DNA of 64,000 nt from Symbiotaphrina buchneri (Eukaryota > Ascomycota > Symbiotaphrinales > Symbiotaphrinaceae), in the NCBI GenBank assembly GCA_001599915.1, contig BCIG01000001.1:372001-436000 (forward strand), given 5' to 3'. The notes beneath the pieces were generated by a model. It saw only the letters and a list, made by a program, of their open reading frames with translations. It was not told where the DNA came from and did not search any database. The translations under genes were made by a program, and so were the position numbers. Positions 1 through 11,400 of this stretch are shown piece after piece (the stretch's first letter is position 1; every line of letters begins with the position of its first letter).

Positions 1-1441
1 CCTGCCAGCCCTGGTATCAAGGATCCTATCGTGGATCTGTATGGAAAGGAGGAGATCCTCTTTATGGGCCCAGACGAGAACACGGCCGATCTTGTCGACT
101 GGGCAACCGAGCATGCACGGGCTCGGAACGCTTCATGGTGGAAATCGTTCTTTACGGGAAAGAGTCCGAAACTCGGAGGTATCCCTCACGACGTTTATGG
201 GATGACCACACTATCCGTCCGCGAGTACGTGAAAGGTATCTATCGGAAACTGAATCTCGACCCCTCTTCAGTCAAAAAGTTACAGACTGGCGGTCCTGAT
301 GGTGATTTGGGATCCAACGAGATCCTCTTAGGAACTGAGAAGTACTGTGCGATAGGTGAGTCCATGTTTCCTTGTTTCTCACTATGCGAAGGGCTAACAA
401 TAACTCTTAGTTGACGGTTCCGGAGTCCTTGTGGATCCGAACGGCCTCGATCGGGCTGAACTTGTCCGACTCGCCAAGAAACGAGTAATGATCTCAGAAT
501 TCGACACGTCTAAGCTCAGTTCTGAGGGATATCGCATCCTTGTCGAAGAGAACGACGTCAAGTTACCTTCTGGAGAGACAGTTTATAATGGTACACAGTT
601 TCGGAATACTTTTCATCTCAGGCCAGGGAAGTATGATATCTTCGTGCCATGTGGTGGCCGGCCCGAGTCGATCGATTTGAGCACAGTCAATAAGCTGATC
701 GTCGACGGCAAGTGCACAATTCCTTACATCGTCGAGGGTGCCAATCTCTTTATTACTCAAGACGCGAAGCTTCGACTTGAGAAAGCAGGCTGTATCTTGT
801 ACAAAGATGCATCAGCCAATAAGGGAGGCGTGACTTCATCGTCGCTAGAAGTTCTGGCATCGCTTTGCTTCGATGACAAGGGCTTCGTAGAACATATGTG
901 CAACCGCGAAGATGGGACTGCTCCACCGTTCTATATCGCGTATGTGAAGGCCGTGCAGGAAATCATCAAACGAAACGCCGCTTTGGAATTCGAAGCCATC
1001 TGGCGCGAGCACCAAGAAACTGGACTTCCAAGGAGCATCTTGAGTGACAGACTGAGCAATGCCATTACCAAGTTGGACGAGGAGTTGCAGAATTCAGGTC
1101 TCTGGGACAACAAGGAGCTGCGCATGTCCGTGCTGGCGGATGCCCTGCCCAGCTTGTTGCAAGAGAAAATTGGCTTGGAAACAATCGTGCAGCGGGTGAG
1201 TTGCTTTGTGTCGTTCCGCGCTAGTGACAGGGCTGATAAGCTGTCTTAGGTTCCTGAGAGTTATTTGCGCGCCATCTTTGGCAGCTACTTGGCTAGCCGG
1301 TTTGTCTACCAGTACGGCAGCAATCCCGGTCAATTTGCATTCTTTGATTTGTAAGTGCCGATTGAAACAAGTGCTGATATTAAATGGCTAATCTGACTAT
1401 TCTGTAGTATGTCCAAGCGGATGAAGAGACTGGAAAAGTGA
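1..1441 (+). CDS. GDH2: NAD-specific glutamate dehydrogenase, C-terminal part
   Basis: Partial gene; the 5' part lies outside the window. It encodes the C-terminal half of the large fungal NAD-dependent glutamate dehydrogenase, which deaminates glutamate to 2-oxoglutarate and ammonium. Exons: 1-355, 411-1195, 1250-1350, 1408-1441. All three introns (55, 54 and 57 nt) keep the frame and have GT-AG ends. Recognisable segments are the Rossmann-type VDGSGVLVDPNGLDR stretch across intron 1, PCGGRPESID, the YIVEGANLFIT motif and DASANKGGVTSSSLEVLAS, all typical of Glu dehydrogenases. The protein ends MSKRMKRLEK. Family identity is very secure; the exon ends are inferred from reading phase. Confidence 0.95.
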
Positions 1442-2092
1442 TGTTGAATTAGGAAAGGACCTGGCGTAGTAGGATCGGGTTGGAGTAATATCTAGGGTGG
1501 GCACAAAAAAGTCATTTTGGGCGGCAAGAATGGCCTATGTTCGCTACCTGAACCCTCCTTTATACTGAATAGCTACAGTATAAGTGGAATGACCTATATG
1601 GCAGATAATTTTTGAAGACAGTATTTCACGCGAAGCACATTCCGAAGAGTTTTGTGCATTGTTGATGAACTGCGGACAGCCTACAGAGAGAACTTAGAGT
1701 GATTATTGAGATGCACATCAGTGAACGATCGGTATCGTGAATCTGGTCACTGGCCCTAATCCTCCCATCTGGGAAGGACTCCACCATACCCAGAACTTCG
1801 CGTTTCCATCGAGAGGAGATACATGTACATTTGTCCTTCTTGAGCTCCACCGCGCTTGGGAAGCGTGAAATGAAGCAGTTTCGAAAACCCTGCCCCTGCC
1901 CCTGCCCCTTACAGCTCTCGTGGATTTTGAAAGGACACCACTTCAGCAGTTGAGGCACATAAGACCATAGACAGGGAGAAAATGCCGCGAGAAGCTACAT
2001 GATCCATTCAAGCTGCCCTAATGTGCAGTCTCGTCAACCAGAACCTGCGCGAGCAAAGAGACACACTCTGCACACCTTCCTCCCAGAGGCCA
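1442..2092. other. Intergenic, GDH2 3' side
   Basis: This stretch lies between the convergent 3' ends of GDH2 and the next minus-strand gene. It holds a short CCCCTG tandem (about three copies near 1888-1910). An antisense 110-codon open frame in it has no family resemblance and looks like chance. I see no other structure. Confidence 0.5.
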
Positions 2093-2887
2093 TCAAGCAC
2101 TGCGCTTCGGAGATGGTTCGTCCATATGTCCATTCTCTGGGCCCCTCTTCCGACTGTCAGATCCGGTAGTGGTGGTATCAGCAGCAACTCTTAGTCCGCT
2201 AGTGGACGGGTCTGCATCCTCTTCTTCATTGACGTGTGACTCCACGAGCTGGGACCGAGCATGAGGAGACAATAGAGACCTGAGGTGTTCAATGACTCCA
2301 TCCTGGGGGATCTGGTGAGCCGTGGAGGCGGATATGGTTGATGCATCAAGCTCGCTTGCGGCGTGTGGACGATCTAGAGCTGCATCGGTAGTGGTCGGCG
2401 ACATACTCGGACTGTTCTGAGGCGGGGGCGGAGGTGTCAAAGTCCGGTTTTGCGTGGGAGGAGTCATGCCACGCAGAGGAACGCGGTCCTCTGTATCTTG
2501 AAAGGAGTCGGAATTGTTCCTGGAATCTTGGGCGTCATTGGACCCATCCAAGTAAGAGGTGTATGGAAGAATGACATTGAGAAGTTCGGCTTCTTTACAA
2601 GCCATTTGTGTGGACGCGAGTGGAATTCCGTTGCTCATGATGGTCTTGGACAACGTCGAAAAGAAGGATTGGTACAGCTTTGAATTCGAACGTTGCGAAC
2701 TCTGTAGGACAGCTTGTATGGCAGAAGAGATTGGCTTAGGAGACTGTGAGGGATGTGATCTAAGATGAAGCAAGAACCCGAACTCGTATGGGTATTGAAG
2801 TACTTGTATGGCAAGCACAACACTGGAGTCGCCGCCACAATCCGTGAATCGGGTTCGGGTAGTAGTCGCGTATGGCCCTGATGTCAT
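2093..2887 (-). CDS. Hypothetical protein, 264 aa
   Basis: I do not recognise this protein. The 264-codon frame is the longest in the region and looks protein-like. The first 110 residues are mixed hydrophobic/helical (VVLAIQVLQYPYEFGFLLHL is one stretch). A long Ser/Thr/Pro-rich, probably disordered region follows, with PPPPPP and acidic EEED runs. The C-terminus is basic (SRKRGPENG...PSPKRSA) and could be a nuclear localisation signal. The ATG at 2887 is the first in frame after an upstream stop, but an additional 5' exon between about 2900 and 3150 cannot be excluded: a GT-AG pair exists there. It is tail to tail with GDH2 and lies downstream of DRN1 on the same strand. Confidence 0.6.
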   Translation of the reverse strand: MTSGPYATTTRTRFTDCGGDSSVVLAIQVLQYPYEFGFLLHLRSHPSQSPKPISSAIQAVLQSSQRSNSKLYQSFFSTLSKTIMSNGIPLASTQMACKEAELLNVILPYTSYLDGSNDAQDSRNNSDSFQDTEDRVPLRGMTPPTQNRTLTPPPPPQNSPSMSPTTTDAALDRPHAASELDASTISASTAHQIPQDGVIEHLRSLLSPHARSQLVESHVNEEEDADPSTSGLRVAADTTTTGSDSRKRGPENGHMDEPSPKRSA

Positions 2888-3264
2888 ATATTGCAGACAA
2901 CGCGTCGTCCGTGAATATCACGACAATCCGTGGCTGAATGGGACATAGGAAAGGTGATGCAAATATTGTAGACATTCGGTAATTTCCCATTATTACCTAG
3001 CCGAGTTTGATATCACCTCTGCACGCGTGGTTGGGCAGCTGCGTGATTTTGAAGATATCACAATCTCAGACCAAGAAATCAGCGCTGCGATCAGCATGGC
3101 AAAGTCAGTTGCCACTTGTGAATGCTCGGTAGTCCATCAGGCGGGGGATGTGGATCTGAGCCAAGGAGGACAGGTACATAGGACTGGGAATCGTATGCAG
3201 CTGTAGACGTCGAACCTCAAGACAGGGTAATTGCACACATGCCGATGCAATAAGGAGATGATTC
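2888..3264. other. Unassigned stretch upstream of the hypothetical gene
   Basis: This could be promoter or an unrecognised 5' exon of the minus-strand hypothetical gene. A plus-strand frame from about 2996 to 3206 also reads as plausible soluble protein, but I could not connect it to any gene. Nothing firmer can be said. Confidence 0.35.
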
Positions 3265-4994
3265 TTACTCCTCCGCCAGCGAGAAATCAAAGTCCTTGAA
3301 TGCCTTCTTGAACGCCTCAGCATCAGTTTTCTCATCCTCCTGCGATTGTCCGCAGTCCTTCCAATTCACGCGCTTCTCTAGACCTAGAAGCTTTGCAAGG
3401 ACCTTACGGCCAAACTGCAGGTCAAAGCGGAAATCAGGCGTCAAGTATAGTGCAAGACTTCGCTCTTGACCCGTCGCGCTGGCCTGTCCAGATTCCCCTT
3501 CAGTATTTGGTTCAGAGTGATCACCTCCTTTGGCCGGAGGGCACCATATGAGGACTCTGAAGAAATCCCCTTCCCCTTCTCCAAGTCCCACATCCGTGGA
3601 TTCAAACTTCGGATAATCCATGTTTTCAGCCTCTACCCGAAAGGCTGCCTCAACCAGACCTTTCCGAACCAATTCAGATGCAATGGGAAGGAATTGCCAA
3701 TGAGTATGGATGCCGTTGCCCCTGCTGATCTCCCATGTGACCGAACCCAGCTCATTTTGCGCTCGAGAGGAGAGCATAGAATGGAGAGCTTGCCGATACC
3801 GTTGCATCTCACTGTAAGTGTTCTTTCGAGCTTCAGGATCTGGTATCGAGGCTAAAGTCGCCGAATGGGCGAGCGGAATAATCAGCATATGTCCCGGGAA
3901 GTCAAGCGCAGAGAAGGTAGTTGCAGTTGTTAGGGGCCCTTTGGCAATCGTCATGTACGTATCGGTGGCAATGGATGTTATAAGATGAGTAGCAAGGTTC
4001 GGATTTGACAAACAAAAGAAACACTCGGCTGGTGTTGGAGGAGGTTGTCGAATACGTTTAGATGTTCGATGGGAGTGGTTGTCGGAAAATCGTGAGTACG
4101 ACTCGTTCTGGGAGCCCAAAGACCGCTTTTTAGAAGTGACCGAGAGTGGAGAAGATGTGGATCCTGCGGGTGGGTTCAAGGTAGCTGCAGCGCTGGGGTT
4201 CAATGAGAATGCGTAAAGCCATTTCGCTTTGTTAGGGTTGTCGAAGGCCGCTAAGCTGATAAACCGGGTCACAGGCACGACGTCCGAGGACTGCTCATCA
4301 GCGGGATGATAGAACGGTTCTCTTTCATAGAAGGTGGCGGGGCTCAAAGAGAAGTGGTAACGCGGTTTCAGCGTGGCGCATAAGTCCGTGATGCACTGCT
4401 GAGCAGGGGGTTCCGGCACATCAGCCGAAAACGTGACCTTGGACTTTTTGCGAATGCCAGCCGGCCACTCGTTTGTTATCAAAATGTCCGCTGAGTTTGC
4501 GCCGTGTAAGGCCTTTGCGTCGCCAACAGTATAGAACGGGGTGTATTTATCCTTAGACAGGCCAACGGTAATAGCGCTGTCAAGGGTTCCTCCCAGTGCC
4601 ACGATGCGTATATTCTCCGATGTTTTGATGGTAGTCCGCTTGCCGAGGAAGAAAAGATTGTTACAAAGTTCACCTGAGGAAGACTCGAGCTTTTCCACTA
4701 CCCGCGGAGGTAGCACATGAGACCCAAGAGCAAAATATGTTGGAAGAGATACTTCAATGGAGCCATTGAAGAGCGAATCTAGATTTGCTTCATCCTCCAC
4801 AGTGGACAAGAGAGGGTCACGGAACAGATTGCCCGCGATGATTGCAAAGGCAAAATTGTTTTTAGATTGCAGCGTCACAAGTTTACGGAAAACGGCAGGA
4901 TACTGGCCGTTGACATCCCCGACAACCACGCTATCACAGATCAGCGGTTTCTTCTGGCTACGCAAGACCAACAAACGTACACTTTGGATGCCAT
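3265..4994 (-). CDS. DRN1: CWF19-like protein, lariat debranching cofactor
   Basis: Homologue of CWF19L1/Drn1, which assists the debranching enzyme in intron-lariat turnover. Exons: 4981-4994 (only 14 nt, encoding MASK plus two bases) and 3265-4930, giving 559 aa. The ATG at 4974 that opens the long frame lies inside the intron (donor gtacgt, acceptor gatag). Splicing gives MASKVVVVGDVNGQ, the usual start of this family. The N-terminal half is the metallophosphatase-like domain (GDVNGQ, IIAGNLF). A Ser-rich, basic linker with KKRSLGSQ and RTSKRIRQP follows at about 290-330. Next comes the CwfJ C-terminal domain 1, HIT-like, with CFFCLSNPN and the HTHWQFLPI histidine motif, then CwfJ C-terminal domain 2. 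The gene is head to head with UTP20, about 410 bp apart. Confidence 0.93.
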
Positions 4995-5405
4995 TTCCGT
5001 CTCCTGTTCAGCTTCTCGTGGTGTTGCTTAGAACATGCGCCGGTCAGTTGATCGGCGGGACAGAATCATGTCATCCAGGGGGGCGACTTGTGAAAATCCT
5101 CACTGGAAGATTGATGATGGTTTTCGTGGGTTAAAGTACGGTACGGTACTGTGTAAAAGTGCTGAGGTCCGGGAAGCTGTTAATGCTTTACCAGATCGGG
5201 GTTAGCCGGAAAATCTGACAAGCCCGCTCGTTGGACAAGGCATTGCGTCGCCCTTCACCGCCTTTTGTAGCTCCCGGCAGTAAACCTCTTAGCTTCGTAG
5301 ATAAAATTATTTCGATATCGCCCATTCACAACCGTGGAGGAACAGTGTTCATAATCCGCGGAGGGAAGGTGTCGCATCACAGCCCTGCGCTGCACCCCTT
5401 TGCGC
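4995..5405. promoter_or_regulatory. Shared promoter region DRN1/UTP20
   Basis: This intergenic region lies between two divergent genes, DRN1 and UTP20, both linked to RNA processing, and must contain both promoters. A short GTACGGTACGGTACTG repeat lies near 5138-5152. I found no motif I can name with confidence. Confidence 0.5.
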
Positions 5406-8400
5406 ATGATGGCGAAAACATCGAGGCCTGCCAAGGGCGTCAGGCCTGGTAGACTCAAGGGCGGCACCCTGTCTACCAACAAGCACCGCTTTGAAACATT
5501 CTCGCAGCGCATCGCCAAAATCAACATAGACCCGGTGCGACGAGTCCGCCACCACGATCTTGACGCCGTGGACCCATCACCGACAGCATCCTATCTGAAA
5601 TCAGCTCTGGAAGAATGGAAGGATTTGAATCTCTCCGAGAACTTCACTGCGTTTGCGCGGAAAGTTTCGCCATGGACGGATAGCCTGCCGCAGATCCTGC
5701 ATTATCAGGACCGTATAATGGAAGTTCTGGTGGAATACATAGCGAAGATGGACGAGCTCTCGCTAGAGCCGCTGCTGAGCCTGCTTGCGCATTTTGCCCA
5801 CGATCTCGGTGTGCGCTTCGAGCGACACTTTGGTCGCGCTGTCGAGCTGGTGGTTTCGGTTGCCGCCAAGCATCCGGCTGTGGAAGTTATTGAGTGGAGT
5901 TTCACCTGCCTGGCATGGTTGTTCAAATACCTTTCGCGCCTCCTGGTACCAGATCTTCGGCCCTTGTACAAGTTGATGGCACCCTTGCTCGGAAGGCAGG
6001 CACAGAAGCCGTTTGTTGCTCGGTTTGCAGCGGAAGCAATGAGCTTCCTCCTACGGAAGGCGGCTGTGGCATACCGCAAAGACCCAGAACCGCTCAACAA
6101 GATTGTGAATTATATCTTTGAGGATCTCAGTGACGCCGCCAACGGCAAGACCTCTGCGACTTATCAAGAAGGACTTATGTTCCTTTTCGCAGATGTTATC
6201 AAGGGAGTCAACAGAGGCGTTCATTCGAGCGGAGATGCCTTCTTCAGCTGCATGCTCTCTGTAGTCTCGAATGCTAGGTCTCCGGAAGCTGAGTACGTCA
6301 TTTGTGGTGTACTCATAAACCTCATACACCATACCGAGTCGGACACTTTCCGGCCCATTCTGAACGTCGTGCTCCAATTCATCGGCGGAGAGATAAAGCG
6401 ATCTGAGCCCGAGAGCATCAAGTTAAAAGCGGACATACTCTTTATAGTGTCAGGGGTGAGAAAGGGGTCTCGAATACGAGATTGGGAGCCTTTACTATCA
6501 AGGCTTGAACTACTTCTGGATGAGCTCTTGGCATGCAAGCCTGCCGAATTCGCTGCAGCTGCGGTGAAACTGCTTGAAGCTACGGCCTTGATACTCCAGT
6601 CTTCTCCTATGGATGTTTTGATACCCCATTCGCGAAGCTTGATGCAGAAGGTCACCAGCGAGCACCTCGATACGCATTTCTTGTCATTCTGCAATTATTT
6701 CTTGGAGCTGGGTCAAGAGCGCTTCCGTATCCTGGTATTACCTCAGTTCCAAAAATTTCTCCTTTCCAAGTGGCAATCTGCTGAGGAAGAGCTCTGTCTT
6801 CTGATCCCCAAGCTTTGCCATGCAGGATGTTTGACGACCGCTGCGTCCGATAACAAAGTCATTTCGTTTCCCCAGGCGTGGCAAGACCTGATCGTAGGAA
6901 GATTTCGCGCCCTTAGCGACGATCGAACCCTCGGATCCAGTGCCGATCATGACAACCTCCAGTCTTGCGCCGGCTATCTTAGGGTATTGGACGCTTTGGA
7001 ATTGCGAGGGCCAACCCTGCAAGAGATTATTGCTCGACTGCACCATCTACTGATCGTTTGCCTGGACGGTGACTATGATCAGGATCAAGGGGTCAGTCAC
7101 TTTGCTCTAAGTGCAGGACTGCTATTTTACGTTCGCAAATGTGAACCTGGAAGTCTTGATAGAACGCTCTGGCCATCGCTTTGCGGCGTTGCGACACGCC
7201 ATGGGAGAAACGCATCATATTTACAAGGGATTCTTGCTTATATGCAGACACTGAAATCGTCGGTAGATCCTCTGCCAGATGTTATGATTCCGAACTAACT
7301 GTCATAGGCAACTCAACTATGACCCGGATATCGTAAAATCCCTGCTCAATGCCCTTAATGAGAATCTCGCATCCCCGTCGCATGAATTCCGATTATTCTC
7401 TCTTCAGTTATATGATACCCTTTACGAAATCTTCAAAGGCCATGGCAATGATACCATCTCAACTGCTTTGTTCATCGAACAGACACCGTTTACAATTCAG
7501 ACTTCTCGTACACTGTCAATGCACGTTCGAAGACTTGCAGCAAGCTATAATGCCGAGGGGGATGCATGGCTTGGACCAGCTGTGATCTCATTTTGCTTTG
7601 GACTTTTGACTGTTAGATCTTCTCAACTGTGGGAAGACGCTTGCAACGCGCTCAAGGATATCGCCGAGACGAAGGGCGGAGAAGGACTTGTTGCGTCCAT
7701 GGCTTTTGCTTGGCTTGAGACGCCACCAGATGCCTCTCAGCAGCCCATTGCGCCGCAGGGAGGTGATAAGTCGCATAACTTAACCCAATTCGAATGCTCA
7801 AATCTTATCAAGCTCGAGGATTTGGCAACTGCTTGTGTAGCAGAGCTCACAAATGTGCGAGAACGGTTACAGGAACAATTTGATATGGAAGTAACGTTGT
7901 TGCCGCGTGGGAATCATATGACTCGATCTCAATCCTTACGTCTCCTTGGACATATACCTCAGATAGCCGAGAAGCACTCCCGGCGGATCGTACCATTCTT
8001 CTTACAATGGGCGAGGAAGGAGGAAAGTGCATATGGAGAGGCCCATCCTGAGTCTTCTTTATCAAATGAGAATCCTCCTTTAATTACTGAACAATCACGA
8101 TGGACTAGAAAGGACGCAAAGGACCTACTGGCTGTATTCGTGCAATTCAACAACCCCAAAGTCCTATTCAAATCCTCCGAGGTGTACGATGCTCTTCTCG
8201 GGCTTCTGACAAATGGCGACATCGATATCCAGAAATTAGCATTGAAAAGTGTGTTTCAATGGAAACTCCCTGGCATTCGCCCTTACGAAGAGAATCTGCT
8301 CAACATACTGGATGATGCGAGATTCCGCGACGAGATGTCTGTTTTTCTGCAGCCTGGCGACGAGGAGAGCATAATCCGTCCGGAACATCGCAAACAGCTG

Positions 8401-11400
8401 CTACCACTACTGCTTCGGCTTTTGTACGGGAAAGCCGTCGCTCGTCGAGGCTCTACAGGTGGTGGACAGGAATCGAAAAGGAGAGCAGTGCTCGACGTCC
8501 TGGCAAGATTTAATGAGGAAGAAATTGCATTATATGTCGACATTGCCTTGGGGCCTCTAGCGACTGCGACAGTAATCCAAGAAGGAAAACTGCAAGAAGA
8601 CCTACTTCGCACCGAGGTAGTAAGCCCGCGCAAACAAGTCGGAGTGATGAGGATGATTCAGGACATGCTTGAAAGCATTGCGACCCACCTCAAGCCGTTC
8701 AGCCAGAATCTGTTGGATGTTGTTCTCTACTGCCTCATCCGCGCATCACGCGTTCTCTCTGAGGTCGCTTTAGGGCAGGAGGCGAGCACTGTGGAAGAAA
8801 TGCATCTATATACATTCAGGACATTGCGACAGCTAGGTTACCGATGTTTGAACCTTCTGTTCACCAAGTTTCCTGATTTTGATTGGGTGGCATATATGCC
8901 CACGATCTTCCGGGAAGTCCTAGACCGGAGAATCGAAGTATTGCCGCAAGAGACTGCCCAGTCTGTTTCCGGGATCCTCCAGATATCCTCTTCCTGGTCC
9001 TCTAACTGGAGGCTTGTTTCGTTCCTGGCAGACTACAACGAAAGACTCCTACCTAAAATTGCCGAATGCATCAGCGTTCCGTCTGGCAAGGAGGAGGTAA
9101 AGCTTTTCACTTTGGAAAAGATACTCAAATATATTGTCAGGCATACCGCAGATGGGAATATAGATGGAGAAACCGCGCCCCCTAAGGTCAAGTCAAAGGT
9201 CGAGCAGATGTTGCGAAATAATGTCGACCACTTTCTAGTGCATATCAGCCAGTTGCTCAGGGGAAGTCCTTCGAAGGAACTCTTAGCGTCTGCGGTAGAG
9301 TTTGTGACCCAACTGGCACCATTTGTAGCAAGCTCATCGAACGCAAAGAACCTCGTGGAGGTGTCGGTCTTCTTGCTTGATCAACCTGCTCAGCGAGTAA
9401 GCCCTAAAACCAAGGGTGATCTCTTACGCATCATTCATTGCTTCATGCCTTTGTATGATCTCAAGGCCGACAAGACATTGTGGGAACATGCTTTCGCCAC
9501 AACATGCTCGCTTTTTGCATTCTTCAGAGACCGAAGCAGTCGAGAGACGCTCTCACAGGTCTTGCTGGATTTCGCAGCCAATGACCAAAAGTTGCGTCTG
9601 CCAGCGAGTTTGTGTGTCGAACTCAACTCTTTTGTTCCTAATCGACTTGATGAGCCGGATTTTGACAGGCGTCTGAAAGCATTTTCGGCGATCAATGAAT
9701 CCGAGTTCGAAAAGTTTGATGCTAGGCAATGGCGACCAATACTCTTCAATATGTTATACTTTATCAAAGATCAGGAAGAGCTCGCCATTCGTACAAACGC
9801 TTCTTTCAGCCTCCGTCGTTTCATCGAAGCTAGTCATTACCAGGAAGCCAGTGGTCTGGATTTTCTCGATCTTATCTCGAACAATCTATTGCCAGCTATT
9901 CGAATGGGAGCCAGAGAGTCTTCCGAAATCGTCCGCGCGGAATATGTGGCAGTCTTAGCGCATATAGTTAGGCATCTGTCTCAATGGGAAGAGGTGTCGG
10001 ACATGCAGGTGCTCCTCATGGGCGACGACGAAGAAGCATCCTTCTTCAACAATATATTGCACATTCAACAACACAGGAGGCTACGTGCTCTACGTCGACT
10101 GGCTGATGCAGCTTCAAGAAATCAGCTGCGGGCCAATAATGTTAGCCACTTTTTCATACCGCTTATTGAACATTTTATCTTCGACAAAGCAGACGAAGAG
10201 AGTGCTCACAATCTCTCAGCGGAGACTGTCAAGACGATTGGGATCCTTGCTGGATCTTTGGAATGGCCCCAATTCAAAGCAGTATTCCGGAGATTCAATG
10301 GTTATATGCAGAGCAAACCAGACTTGGAGAAAACAGTGATCAAGCTTCTGGGGGTCGTCATTGATGCTTTGAGTCGTGCATCGGCTGTCAAGTCTTTGGC
10401 TACTGTATCCGTGGAAGAGAAGAAGGAGCTTGAGACTCCTTCGTCGGTGGACTCGGTTGCTCCTGGCGATCTCACGCTTGCTAGGACCATGCCTGGGAAG
10501 GAGAAGCTCGCTGACGAGCTGACGAACAATTTTCTCCCGCAGCTGATTGCGTATCTTCACGAAAAGGACGAAAATGTGGTCAGCCTGCGTGTACCAGTGG
10601 CAATCTCCATAGTGAAATTGCTGCAGCTATTACCGTACGAACAGATGGCGGAGAGATTGCCGCCGGTGCTTATTGATATATCCCATATCCTTCGGAGTCG
10701 AACGGCGGAGTCGCGTGATCTAACACGGAAGACACTCGCTGAAATTGCTGCATTACTCGGGCCTTCCTGTTTCGGCTTCATACTAAGAGAACTTCGGTCT
10801 GCACTTACAAGAGGCTACCAGCTCCACGTTTTATCGTTCACGGTGCATTCAATCTTGGTAGAGTCGACCCCATCGTACAAGCCCGGAGACTTGGATTACT
10901 GTACTCCAGATCTTGTTGCGGTCATTATGGATGATATATTTGGTGTCACTGGTCAAGAAAAAGACGCAGAAGACTACATAAGCAAGATGAAGGAAGTCAA
11001 AAGCAGCAAAAGCTTTGATTCTATGGAGCTATTGGCAAAGTCAACAACTATCCGTACCTTGGGCGATCTTATTCATCCAATCCAAGCTCTTCTGCAAGAG
11101 AAGCTGGACATGAAGAGCGTGAGGAAAATCGATGAGCTGCTTCGACGTATCGGGGCCGGTTTGACGCACAACGAATCTGTGCAGGGCCGCGACTTCCTCG
11201 TCTTCTGCTATGAAGTGATTCAGGGTGTGTACAGAGCAAACGCAGGCGAGTTGACGAAGAAAAGCAAAGATGACTATCGTATCAAGCGTTATCTGGTTGA
11301 GATGAGGGGCGCAAATAAGACAGGCACCCGGGGCACCACGACGTCCTATACTTTCAAACTTGTGCGCTTTGCACTGGATGTGTTGCGTACTGTTTTACAC

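Noticed and set aside
1626-1958. A 110-codon minus-strand frame downstream of GDH2
   Set aside because: It contains simple-repeat text (GQGQGQG) and no recognisable domain.
2996-3206. Plus-strand exon-like text (FDITSARVVGQLRDFEDI)
   Set aside because: It looks protein-like but I found no splice partner, start or family, and the neighbouring genes are on the minus strand.
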